In this document: positions 16,757-24,695 of the stretch, one piece after another
How positions within the stretch are numbered: position 1 is the first letter of the stretch
Layout: each line of letters begins with the position of its first letter
Assembly: GCA_964624795.1 (NCBI GenBank)
Contig: CAZUZS010000050.1
Location: forward strand, 1-37,850
Source of the DNA: CAZUZS01 sp964624795
GTDB taxonomy: Bacteria > Calditrichota > Calditrichia > RBG-13-44-9
DNA length: 37,850 bases
Reading direction: 5' to 3'
The notes under the pieces: generated by a model
Databases searched by the model: none
What the model was told of the DNA's origin: nothing
The model's input: only the letters and a program-made list of their open reading frames with translations
Program-made: the position numbers and the translations under genes

Positions 16757-17458
16757 TCAGTTCTTCCCCAGTCTGTAGGAGCTGCGAATGGCCTCCAGCG
16801 TACGGTAACCAAATATCCCGTAATTGGTCGGGTTGAAGTACTCGCTTCCCGCCCGCTCATTGTATTTCGTCTGGAAATTCCGCACCGCCTCGCTGGTAGT
16901 GGCCTGATCGCCGTCAATGGTGCCACTGTAGAAATTGATTCCCTGCAGCGCATCCTGGATCAGCGCATAGATCTCCTCCCGGCGCGGATCGCGAATTTCC
17001 GTGTTAATATTTCCCCCGTATTCAGGCATGATTTTTTCAATTTTAAAAAGCTTGTAAGCATAATGCGACCGGTCGTTTTCCAGTTCCTGCGCTTCGCCGG
17101 CAATTTTCCTGATTGTCGGGATAATTTCGTCTTTGGCCAAAGTTGTATCCGAAAAATTTTCCAGCACCAGCCGCAGTTCGGATGCCGGCAGCATATTCTT
17201 CATCCACGCCGCCATTTTTTCATATTTCTGCTGCCATTCTCCGGTTTGCGGTTGGGTAGGCTTGGAGTTATCCGCAAAACCAATAATGCACAACACCACC
17301 GAGAATACCATGAAAATATAAATGGCAGTTAAGATTGCGTTACGGGGATTCTCCTGTTTTTGCTCGCGCGTCAAAAGTCTATACGCCAGCAGCGCCAGCA
17401 AAAAGCCGAGGCCGATAACACCGTAGCTGAGGATTTCGTATACGTTTATGTTTTCCAT
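16757..17458 (-). CDS. Inner-membrane protein with C-terminal peptidoglycan-binding-like domain
   Basis: The protein has 233 residues with two N-terminal membrane helices (about 10-28 and 43-62), separated by a short basic loop (RLLTREQKQENPR), so both termini probably lie on the same side. Residues 70-150 are helical and charged. The C-terminal part (about 160-228) reads ALIQDALQGINFYSGTIDGD, then TTSEAVRNFQ and YGIFGYRTLEAI. This is the PG_binding_1 pattern (Y-x-G-x-I-D-G, T-x-x-A-V-x-x-F-Q, G-x-x-G-x-x-T). It may tether the membrane to the cell wall or sense it. GAGG lies 9 bases before the ATG. No enzyme domain was recognised. Confidence 0.78.
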   Translation of the reverse strand: MENINVYEILSYGVIGLGFLLALLAYRLLTREQKQENPRNAILTAIYIFMVFSVVLCIIGFADNSKPTQPQTGEWQQKYEKMAAWMKNMLPASELRLVLENFSDTTLAKDEIIPTIRKIAGEAQELENDRSHYAYKLFKIEKIMPEYGGNINTEIRDPRREEIYALIQDALQGINFYSGTIDGDQATTSEAVRNFQTKYNERAGSEYFNPTNYGIFGYRTLEAIRSSYRLGKN

Positions 17459-17942
17459 ACCCTGTTTTCCTCTGTGAAGAGTTTGAATTTCGGATCGATT
17501 CTACTTCGTAAAATGGTGGTTCTGTATCCCATCTTTTCCAAACTAAAGAAAAATGATCTACAACCTGTTTGAACTGATCTTCCCTATTTTCCCAATCCAA
17601 TATTCGATTCTATATTTTAAGCGATATATGCTTATTAGATCCTATGGTCCGGGAATTTGAAGTCAACACAAGATAGCGAGCGAAAGCCCCTTTTCCAACA
17701 CCTGAAATTGGCGATTTCGATTTTTTAATGTATTTATTTCAAATGCGTAATTCCGGAGGACGGAAGACAAAACCAGGATTATATCTCAGCCCACTCCATA
17801 GAAATGACATGTGCAGCTTAATGTCAGGGGGCGGCCGCTTTCAAGAATAAACGACGCCGCACCAATTAATATTCTATTTGGATGTCAGTTTCGACTCGTA
17901 TTATTTTGACAATCTTAATAGGCAAAAATCGGGGAAATGCAA
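17459..17942. other. Divergent intergenic region upstream of thrC
   Basis: About 480 bases between a minus-strand membrane protein gene and thrC. A TTGACA at 17906-17911 has no -10 box at the right distance. No T-box, threonine attenuator or RNA gene was recognised. Confidence 0.4.
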
Positions 17943-19109
17943 ATGAACTACCTGACTCACCTGGAATGCTCGCGATGCGGGAAAATATTTGACGCGGACC
18001 GCTTGTGGAATTTGTGTCCGGACTGCGGCAAGCCGCTGCTTGCGCGTTACGATCTTGAAGAAGCGCGGAAAAATTTCAGCCGCGAGAACCTCGCCGGACG
18101 CGAGCCAAACTTGTGGCGCTACCGCGAATTGCTGCCGGTGAGGGACGAAGCAAATATCCTCTCATTGGGAGAGGGTTTTACCCCGCTAATGAAAGCAGAA
18201 CGACTGGCAGGAGAAATCGGATTTTCAAATCTGTTTATAAAGGATGAAGGCGTGAATCCCACCGGATCGTTTAAAGCCCGCGGTTTGGGAGTGGCAGTGG
18301 CGCGCGCCCGGGAACTGGGCGTCACAGATGTTTCCATTCCCTCCGCCGGAAACGCCGCCGGGGCTATGAGTGCCTATGCCGCATTAGGTAGCCTGGGAGC
18401 ATTCGTATTCATGCCGCGCGATGTGCCTAAGCCTTTTGTGGCTGAGTGTCGTGCTTTGGGTGCTGAAGTGAGCCTGGTGGATGGGCTGATTACCGACTGC
18501 GGCCGCATTGCAGCGGAAGGGGTGAAAAAATTCGGGCGCTTCGATCTCTCCACGTTAAAGGAACCTTACCGTCTGGAAGGCAAGAAAACAATGGGGTACG
18601 AACTGGCCGAACAGATGGAATGGACATTGCCGGATGTCATGATCTATCCGACCGGCGGCGGCACCGGTCTTATCGGGATGTGGAAAGCATTTGATGAGAT
18701 GGAACAGCTTGGCTGGATCGGCAGCCGCCGGCCGCGGATGGTAACGGTGCAGGCGCAGGGATGCGCGCCGATGGTGAGGGCATTCGAGAACGGAGCCGAG
18801 TTCGCAGAAACATGGGAAGGTGCTAAAACCATTGCGGACGGTCTGCGGGTACCGGCCGCTGTAGGCGATTTTCTCATTCTTCGTGCGCTGCGGGAAAGCG
18901 GTGGCACTGCCGTTTCCGTTACTGACAATGAAATGCTGGAGGGCGCCAACCTGATCGGCAAAACACAGGGCATGTTTGTTTCGCCGGAGAGCGGCGCTAC
19001 CCTGGCTGCCTTTCTCAAACTGCGGCAGGAAAAGTGGATTAAAGAGAACGAGAGTGTTGTCCTGTTCAGCACCGGGAGCGGGTATAAATACAGCCACTTG
19101 TGGGAATAA
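17943..19109 (+). CDS. thrC: Threonine synthase
   Basis: This PLP enzyme of about 388 residues converts O-phosphohomoserine to threonine, the last step of threonine synthesis. A zinc-ribbon-like N-terminus (C11, C14, C27, C30: CSRCGKIF, CPDCGKPL) precedes the fold-type II PLP core. The cofactor lysine is K113 in GVNPTGSFKARG, and the glycine-rich phosphate-binding loop is YPTGGGTGLIG. This CxxC form with a LGEGFTPL motif is the archaeal/bacterial short threonine synthase type. GGGGA is 7 bases before the ATG at 17943, and too close to the ATG at 17937, so the later start was preferred. No other threonine pathway gene is nearby. A diaminopropionate or cysteate synthase-like paralogue is a less likely alternative. 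Confidence 0.9.
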   Translation: MNYLTHLECSRCGKIFDADRLWNLCPDCGKPLLARYDLEEARKNFSRENLAGREPNLWRYRELLPVRDEANILSLGEGFTPLMKAERLAGEIGFSNLFIKDEGVNPTGSFKARGLGVAVARARELGVTDVSIPSAGNAAGAMSAYAALGSLGAFVFMPRDVPKPFVAECRALGAEVSLVDGLITDCGRIAAEGVKKFGRFDLSTLKEPYRLEGKKTMGYELAEQMEWTLPDVMIYPTGGGTGLIGMWKAFDEMEQLGWIGSRRPRMVTVQAQGCAPMVRAFENGAEFAETWEGAKTIADGLRVPAAVGDFLILRALRESGGTAVSVTDNEMLEGANLIGKTQGMFVSPESGATLAAFLKLRQEKWIKENESVVLFSTGSGYKYSHLWE

Positions 19110-19417
19110 TTGAAATATCGGGTTTAAACTCTTGCGGATGATGACAGAACTCCTCACATACGAAACGTGAAAGGTGAAATGTGAAACGGGCCCAACGAGA
19201 ATTAAGCCAAGTTGAGCAGAAAGGCTGTAAGATTGGATACAACCTTGCTCTCTGCACCATGCGCTTTGCTCCTGGCGATATTCTGGACCTGAAAACAGCA
19301 GCAAAATCGCATTGATTCCCGAAATCCGGGTGCCGAACAATCTGATCTTGGACGAGTAAAAGCTTGACGGTAGAAAAAAATAGTTTTACATTTGGCGAAA
19401 ACAAAATCGATGTATTT
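19110..19417. other. Intergenic region between thrC and the lipoprotein gene
   Basis: About 300 bases with no coding frame of note other than an in-frame upstream extension of the lipoprotein. No hairpin terminator was found after thrC. Confidence 0.4.
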
Positions 19418-19903
19418 ATGAAGAAAATTGTATTTAGTCTTTTTATTTTATGCGTGCTCGCAGTGGGTTGCGATAAGGGCCTATCACCGATCACAGAGGT
19501 AACCGGAATCAGCGGCACCATTTCGTTTGAAAACTGGCCGCCCCCCGACAGCCTGCTCGACCTTCGAATCGTCGCATTCCGGCAGTTCCCGCCGCAAAAT
19601 ATTGTTACCGATATTCTGAGCCAACAGGCTATTACATATCCCGCATTGGGTGATTCCACGCGAATCCCCCGCAACATACAGAACTTTGATTTCCAATTCA
19701 CGCTGCCACCCGATACCTTTCGCTATGTGGTGGTCGCCCAGCAATACGGGCCAAACATACTCACCGATTGGCTGGCAGCAGGGCAGTACGTTATCAATCC
19801 AGCAGACTCCCTGCCGTCAACAGTGATCATAAAACAGGGGCGATTACTCAAAGATGTGAACATAAATGTAGATTTCCATCATTTGCCGATACAGCCCTTT
19901 TAG
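19418..19903 (+). CDS. Probable lipoprotein of unknown function
   Basis: The protein has 161 residues from the ATG at 19418. The N-terminus MKKIVFSLFILCVLAVGC is a lipoprotein signal peptide with lipobox LAVGC, making C18 the lipidated residue. The mature part is a small strand-rich domain (GISGTISFENWPPPDSLLDL, RIVAF, YVVVAQQYGPN, INVDFHHLP) that looks like an Ig-like or transthyretin-like fold, but no family was recognised. A start 18 codons upstream (19364) would bury the signal peptide and was rejected. No ribosome binding site is visible, as is common in some FCB bacteria. It precedes the DUF4397 protein and the TonB-dependent receptor on the same strand, so a shared envelope role is possible. 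Confidence 0.8.
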   Translation: MKKIVFSLFILCVLAVGCDKGLSPITEVTGISGTISFENWPPPDSLLDLRIVAFRQFPPQNIVTDILSQQAITYPALGDSTRIPRNIQNFDFQFTLPPDTFRYVVVAQQYGPNILTDWLAAGQYVINPADSLPSTVIIKQGRLLKDVNINVDFHHLPIQPF

Positions 19904-20030
19904 CAGAAATTGAATCATAAAATAAGGAATATGAGGCAAGAGAGCATTACGATTTCTACCACCGCAAAGCAGCATCGGCATGTTCTCCCACTTTTGATGA
20001 GCGAAAACAATATAATTTAAAGGAGGTCTC

Positions 20031-21101
20031 ATGAAACGCAAATTGTTTCTATCGATAGCAGTTTTATTTTTGATAAATATGTTCATATTTGGGTTCATCC
20101 CCGGCTATGCGCAAACAGCGCCACAGTTGCAGGCTTTTCATAACGCCGCAGATCCAAGTATGGCGCTGGCTGACGTCACCATCAGTGTACTTGGTACACC
20201 GGTTTTGACACTGGATAGCGTTGCATTCCGCACCGCCCTGCCGATGACAGGAGCGATTGCTGGTTTCCCTATTTCCGTAGGAATTTCCCAAACCGGCGGG
20301 CCTGTGGTGTTGACCTACCCGGTTACGCTGAGCAATGACCATATTTACATCGGCATGGTGAGCGGCGTGATAAATCCGGCTCAGTTTGCAGCCAACCCGG
20401 ACGGACGCAGCACTGCGGTCGGCGTAACGCTGTTCGACAATGCCAGGGCGACCTCCACAACCGCCGGCGAGGTCCAGTTTTTTATGATGAATGGTGTGAC
20501 GGATGCACCAACTGTCGATCTGAGTATGCAGGGCAGTACAACGCTGGTGGACAACCTCGGCTACGGTGATTATTCCGGTTATGTCTCGATAGCTCCGGCA
20601 GCTTATATTTTCGATCTGACCGATCAGACGGGCACGAATCTCATCGGCTCTTTTAACGTGGATTTATCGGCGTACGCTGACAGCGCCATAGTTCTTTTCT
20701 CCTCAGGATTTTTGGATCCTTCGCAAAACCAGAATGGTGCCGAGCTAGGTCTGTTCGGTGCATTTCGCGATGGAACGGTTGTGGAATTTCCGCGGAATAC
20801 GACTGCCATTTCGTATAACGGTGGAAACAGTCTGCCGGCTTCCTTCAATCTTGCCCAGAATTATCCCAACCCATTCAACCCGGTAACCACAATCGAATTC
20901 ACAATTCCGGAAAAAAATCATGTGTCGCTGGCAATTTTCAATACGCTGGGCGAAAAAGTGGCATCGCTGGCGGACGATGATTTCGAGGCCGGAAATTACA
21001 AACTGAAATGGGATGCCAGCAGGTTTCCCAGCGGAATTTATTACTACCGAATGAGGGCCGGTTCATTCAGCCAAACCAAATCCCTTATTCTGATGAAATA
21101 A
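20031..21101 (+). CDS. DUF4397 domain protein with T9SS-type sorting domain
   Basis: The protein has 356 residues with a signal peptide (about 1-28, ending GYAQ). Residues 30-250 match the DUF4397 pattern: QAFHNAADPSMALADVTISV near the start, then VTLFDNARAT and a second MMNGVTDAPTVDLSM repeat, which suggests two beta-sandwich units. YPNPFNP is at about 277-284, followed by the sorting domain (SLAIFNTLGEKV, SGIYYYRM, KSLILMK). It is expected to be secreted to the surface. AAAGGAGGT lies 3 bases before the ATG. The role of DUF4397 is unknown; surface adhesion is often suggested. It precedes the TonB-dependent receptor by about 110 bases. Confidence 0.9.
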   Translation: MKRKLFLSIAVLFLINMFIFGFIPGYAQTAPQLQAFHNAADPSMALADVTISVLGTPVLTLDSVAFRTALPMTGAIAGFPISVGISQTGGPVVLTYPVTLSNDHIYIGMVSGVINPAQFAANPDGRSTAVGVTLFDNARATSTTAGEVQFFMMNGVTDAPTVDLSMQGSTTLVDNLGYGDYSGYVSIAPAAYIFDLTDQTGTNLIGSFNVDLSAYADSAIVLFSSGFLDPSQNQNGAELGLFGAFRDGTVVEFPRNTTAISYNGGNSLPASFNLAQNYPNPFNPVTTIEFTIPEKNHVSLAIFNTLGEKVASLADDDFEAGNYKLKWDASRFPSGIYYYRMRAGSFSQTKSLILMK

Positions 21102-21209
21102 GAGACGATTTGCTGGTTTCGCGGCAGGTGGCGACCAGATAATTGAAATTCCGGGAGGGAGAAAAAATCAGCGAATGCAGAGAAAATATGAGTTCAACTT
21201 CAAATTGAA

Positions 21210-23387
21210 ATGGCGGAGATGTATTACAGGAAATCAGCTCTTTTTATTTTGGTTCTATCGTTGCTTCTGACCCACGGGCAGGCCGCGCAAATCAAAGGAA
21301 AGATAGTCGATGAAAATAAGGCCCCGCTTCCCGGGGCCAATGTTTACCTGAAGGGAACCGTTCTGGGAAGCGCCACCGATGCGAATGGCGAATTTACTAT
21401 TGGGAATGTACCTTCCGGAAAGTTTTTCGTTACCGTTCTGGTTATCGGTTACCAGGAAAAAAACATTGCCATAACAATTTCGGATTCCGGGAAATACGAC
21501 CTGGGAATAACCTCCCTGACGCCATCGGCGGTTGCAGGAGAACCGGTGGTTGTGACCGCCAGCAAATATGAACAAAAGGTCGAGGATGTGCCGGTAAGCC
21601 TAAGCACTCTCGGAAGACAAGAGTTGCACTACCGGAATTCAATCACCATTCAGGATGCGCTGGAATATGTCCCGGGGGTAAACATGAACTCCTCGCAGGT
21701 TAATATTCGCGGTTCCAGCGGCTACAGTAAAGGGGTGGGCAGCAGGGTGCTGCTCCTTCTGGACGGTGTTCCTTTTCTCACAGGCGATACCCGCGAGATT
21801 AATTACGAGGCCATTCCCATCTACATGGTGGAACGGGTAGAAGTGCTCAAAGGCGCCGGCTCCGCGCTTTACGGCTCCAGCGCTCTGGGCGGGGTTATCA
21901 ATATTATCACACGGGATATCAGCCGGGTGCCGCAATATTACGCCAAGGTCTATGGCGGAACGTATTCAAATCCATCGTACGCAGACTGGCGTTTTTCCGA
22001 TCACCGCCGCTACCTAAACGGCGCCGGTTTCAGCTATTCGCGCAAGATCGACCGCACCGGTATTCTGATGGGTGTTTCCCATGACGAGGATGACAGCTAC
22101 CGGCAAAATGACTGGAATAAAAGATGGTCCGGCAACGGCAAATTGCAGTTCGATCTTTCTCCATACCAGAAACTCACTGTGGCCGGAAACTACATGTGGC
22201 AAAAAAGAGGAGACTTCCTCTATTGGTGGGACCTGAATCATGCCCTGCAGTCGGCGCCAGGACAGTCCGATAATGTGGTTGAATCCAGGCGTTATTACAT
22301 CACGTCCCATTACCGCTATATTTTGGGAAAGAGCCAGTATCTCACCGTTCGCGGCATCTGGTTTCAGAACCGTTTCGAAGATAATGTATCTACCGGAACC
22401 GGAGACAAATCAACTTCCCGCAATTTGAATGGCGAGGTCCAATATAATTCGCAATACGGCGACATGTTTTTTACTACCGGTTTCGAAGGGACCCATAATA
22501 TCGTAAGATCGGATATTTTCGGCGACCATTCCGGTTTCGGGGCGGCAGTTTACACGCAAAGTGAAATCGCGTTCGGCCCCAGATGGAACGCCACCCTGGG
22601 CGCCCGGCTGGATTATTTCGATATTGATTCGGTAGGCGCCGATTCGCGGGCGAATCCCAAATTTGGGCTTGTTTATAAACCATGGGCAGGCAGCGCCTTC
22701 CGCGCATCAGTCGGTTTGGGATTCCGTGCACCTTCCATGGCAGAAGTGTTTACCTCCACCGACGTGGGCGGTTTACAGGTGGTCCCAAACACGCATTTGC
22801 GACCGGAAAAAAGCCGCTACTTCGAGGCCGGCCTAAATCAGATATTGCCGGCAAGGATGACCCTCGATCTTTCCCTTTTTTACAGCCGGTTTTACGATCT
22901 GATCGAAGGCAGTTTTCTGGAGACCGGGCAAATTCAGTTCCGGAATGTGACAAACGCAAGAATCCGCGGAAGCGAAGTAGATTTAAGCGGCGCGTTGTTC
23001 GGTTCCTTATTGAAATTCCAAATGAGCTACACATATGTGGATCCGCAGGATCTCGATCGCCATGTCTTTCTCAATTTCCGGCCGCGACATCTCTTTTACG
23101 GCAGCGTCCGGGCAAATCTTGCCTTTTTCCAGGCGGGAGTGGATTATCGCTACATAAGCCGCTACGATCGCATTGATGAAAAACTGGCGATCGTCGTTAA
23201 TAATGCGGATCAAAGGGTTCCAATACATGTGGTGGATTTGCGGCTGTCAGCGGCAACCCGCCTTTCCGGTGCACCGCTGAGAATATCTTTTCAAATTAAT
23301 AACCTTTTCCGCTACAACTATGTTGACCTGGTAGGTTCTTTGGGACCGTTACGAAATTTTGTGGTTACCATGGAAACCGGTTTCTAG
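21210..23387 (+). CDS. TonB-dependent outer-membrane receptor
   Basis: The protein has 725 residues. The signal peptide is about 1-26 (LILVLSLLLTHGQAA after the start). Residues 27-110 are a carboxypeptidase-regulatory-like domain (IKGKIVDENKAPLPGANVYL). The plug domain is about 125-235: SLSTLGRQEL, ALEYVPGVNMNSSQVNIRGS, LLLLDGVPFL, VERVEVLKGAGSALYGSSAL, GGVINIIT. The remaining 490 residues are alternating beta-strands ending in aromatic GF, as outer-membrane barrels do. It would take up a siderophore, cobalamin or other large ligand using TonB energy; the ligand is not readable and no cobalamin riboswitch is seen in the 108-base leader. The start is ambiguous (21210 or 21219). The Ton system is not in this window. 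Confidence 0.93.
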   Translation: MAEMYYRKSALFILVLSLLLTHGQAAQIKGKIVDENKAPLPGANVYLKGTVLGSATDANGEFTIGNVPSGKFFVTVLVIGYQEKNIAITISDSGKYDLGITSLTPSAVAGEPVVVTASKYEQKVEDVPVSLSTLGRQELHYRNSITIQDALEYVPGVNMNSSQVNIRGSSGYSKGVGSRVLLLLDGVPFLTGDTREINYEAIPIYMVERVEVLKGAGSALYGSSALGGVINIITRDISRVPQYYAKVYGGTYSNPSYADWRFSDHRRYLNGAGFSYSRKIDRTGILMGVSHDEDDSYRQNDWNKRWSGNGKLQFDLSPYQKLTVAGNYMWQKRGDFLYWWDLNHALQSAPGQSDNVVESRRYYITSHYRYILGKSQYLTVRGIWFQNRFEDNVSTGTGDKSTSRNLNGEVQYNSQYGDMFFTTGFEGTHNIVRSDIFGDHSGFGAAVYTQSEIAFGPRWNATLGARLDYFDIDSVGADSRANPKFGLVYKPWAGSAFRASVGLGFRAPSMAEVFTSTDVGGLQVVPNTHLRPEKSRYFEAGLNQILPARMTLDLSLFYSRFYDLIEGSFLETGQIQFRNVTNARIRGSEVDLSGALFGSLLKFQMSYTYVDPQDLDRHVFLNFRPRHLFYGSVRANLAFFQAGVDYRYISRYDRIDEKLAIVVNNADQRVPIHVVDLRLSAATRLSGAPLRISFQINNLFRYNYVDLVGSLGPLRNFVVTMETGF

Positions 23388-23453
23388 AGGCTTTCGAGCA
23401 GGAAACAAAATTTCCTATCACCGCAATCACAATGCAAAAAAGCCCAAAAACAA

Positions 23454-23484
23454 AACAGCCCCACTTTCAAAAAGTGAGGCTGTT
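23454..23484 (-). terminator. Hairpin terminator, minus orientation
   Basis: AACAGCC-c-CACTT and AAGTG-a-GGCTGTT form a 12-bp stem with one C-A mismatch and loop TCAAA. On the minus strand it is followed by TTTTGTTTTT, so it looks like the intrinsic terminator of the small minus-strand gene at 23674-24072. The plus strand has no T-run. Confidence 0.6.
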
Positions 23485-23493
23485 GAAATTATA

Positions 23494-23539
23494 AGGAGCC
23501 TGTCAAATCCAGTGCTAGTGGGTTTGACAAGGGGCTCCT
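23494..23539. terminator. Second hairpin beside the receptor 3' end
   Basis: AGGAGCC-TGTCAAA and TTTGACA-agg-GGCTCCT give two 7-bp stems with a 3-base bulge and a 15-base apical loop, an unusually large structure 10 bases from the first hairpin. The plus strand continues ATTAAATTTT. It may stop transcription from the TonB receptor; together the two form a convergent terminator block. Confidence 0.55.
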
Positions 23540-23673
23540 ATTAAATTTTCACTTGAAATAGGATCACCCCCTTCCTACAGGGCGTTCATCATCGCGCTGA
23601 AAATTTCCCCGTTAAATTCCCAGCACAGCATCAATTGCATCCGCAATATATGCGGCAATAATCAATAAGTCAA

Positions 23674-24072
23674 TCAAATTTCAGATTCTTTTCTGATCTG
23701 TGCTCGCGCAAAAGCGCCCGGTTTTGTTGTCAAAAGCTCGCGGCTCCTGCCCTTGCTCCCAAAGATTTGATCACCCTTTGAAATTATTATCGCATCAAAT
23801 CTCCGGAATAGTTGCTTTACCAGATCCTGGTAAAACATGGTCCATTCGGTGTCTTCCAAATCCTTCTCGAAGCGATGGTAGTTATAGGCGGTACCGCGAT
23901 CGAACATTTTATTGTTCGTTCTCAGGCGCTTTTCCTCTTCCTCCCGAAAAAATCCAAATCGATCATTCGCACCGTCGTTAAATTGCCAGAATTCCTCCTC
24001 GTTGAGGCGAATTTCATCCTGCTCATTTTCATTTGCGGTGCCGTCTCCGGCTATTTCTTTCGCTGCGCCCAT
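23674..24072 (-). CDS. Hypothetical charged protein
   Basis: The frame encodes 132 residues. It is acidic and charged in the first half (EEEFWQFNDGANDRFGFFRE, EEEEKRLRTNN) and has a more natural-looking second half (WTMFYQDLVKQLFRRFDAII, ISKGDQIFGSK). It has no signal peptide and no membrane helix. An in-frame TAA lies 15 codons before the ATG, and there is no ribosome binding site upstream. A minus-oriented terminator hairpin follows about 190 bases downstream, which supports a real gene on this strand. The family is not recognised. It could also be non-coding: the opposite strand has overlapping frames of similar length but with poorer composition. Confidence 0.45.
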   Translation of the reverse strand: MGAAKEIAGDGTANENEQDEIRLNEEEFWQFNDGANDRFGFFREEEEKRLRTNNKMFDRGTAYNYHRFEKDLEDTEWTMFYQDLVKQLFRRFDAIIISKGDQIFGSKGRSRELLTTKPGAFARAQIRKESEI

Positions 24073-24695
24073 AAATATCGAAAATCTTTCAATTTTAAAG
24101 CAATATTATCTTATCGCTGATTCCGGGCGATAAACAGGCAATCCACATCCCGCTGTAATTCCTGAACATTAAGATCGCTTTTCTTCCTTGCAATGCTTTT
24201 CATCCCGTTGGTTTCTACAAAGTCCAGGTCCGCCCATTTTCCGTGAAATCGACTGAGATTCCCCCTGCTAACCATCTAATCTCCGGACACCTTCCTCAAT
24301 TAAAATGCGACATGAATGTGGGATCTGCAATCCGAAAATAAAATGATCAGTTGATCACGGGCCACCCGCGGGCGCGTTATGTGCTCAAAACAGACCGAAG
24401 AGATCGGAGTAATTTATCAGAAAACTGAAACCGGCCTCAGAAATTCGATAATACAAATCATTCGAAAGATGTCCCAAATACCAGTCGGATTAATTTTTTT
24501 CTGCTATAAAAATGCGGATTGCCTGGCAAATGATCAAAACAAATCTATGATGAAAATATAAATATTCATTTCGCCGGTTTGAGGAGGACCGGGCTGGCAC
24601 CATTATTGAAATTACCAGAAGGAGGGTCGGTGGGAAAGCTGCAGTTTTGGAAGCGACAGCCATGCGGGAACGATTTACCAAGATTGGGTTTGCAC
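24073..24695. other. Divergent intergenic region upstream of the MocR regulator
   Basis: About 620 bases. Two identical palindromes, TGATCA-gt-TGATCA at 24344-24357, lie 340 bases before the regulator and could be a binding site. A CCCGCGGG palindrome follows. A plus-strand frame from a TTG at 24579 reads into the regulator, but the protein family begins at the later ATG. No RNA gene was found. Confidence 0.4.

Noticed and set aside
17906..17911. TTGACA upstream of thrC as a -35 box
   Set aside because: No -10-like hexamer lies 16-18 bases downstream; the sequence there is GC-rich.
18555..19340. 261-codon minus-strand frame over thrC
   Set aside because: It is antisense to threonine synthase, which has intact zinc and PLP motifs.
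20011..20016. TATAAT upstream of the DUF4397 gene as a -10 box
   Set aside because: A start there would leave the ribosome binding site at the very 5' end, and no -35 lies at a suitable distance.
24579..24695. N-terminal extension of the MocR regulator from a TTG
   Set aside because: The family begins at the MLLYLDK start at 24696; the extension has low-complexity, unconvincing sequence.
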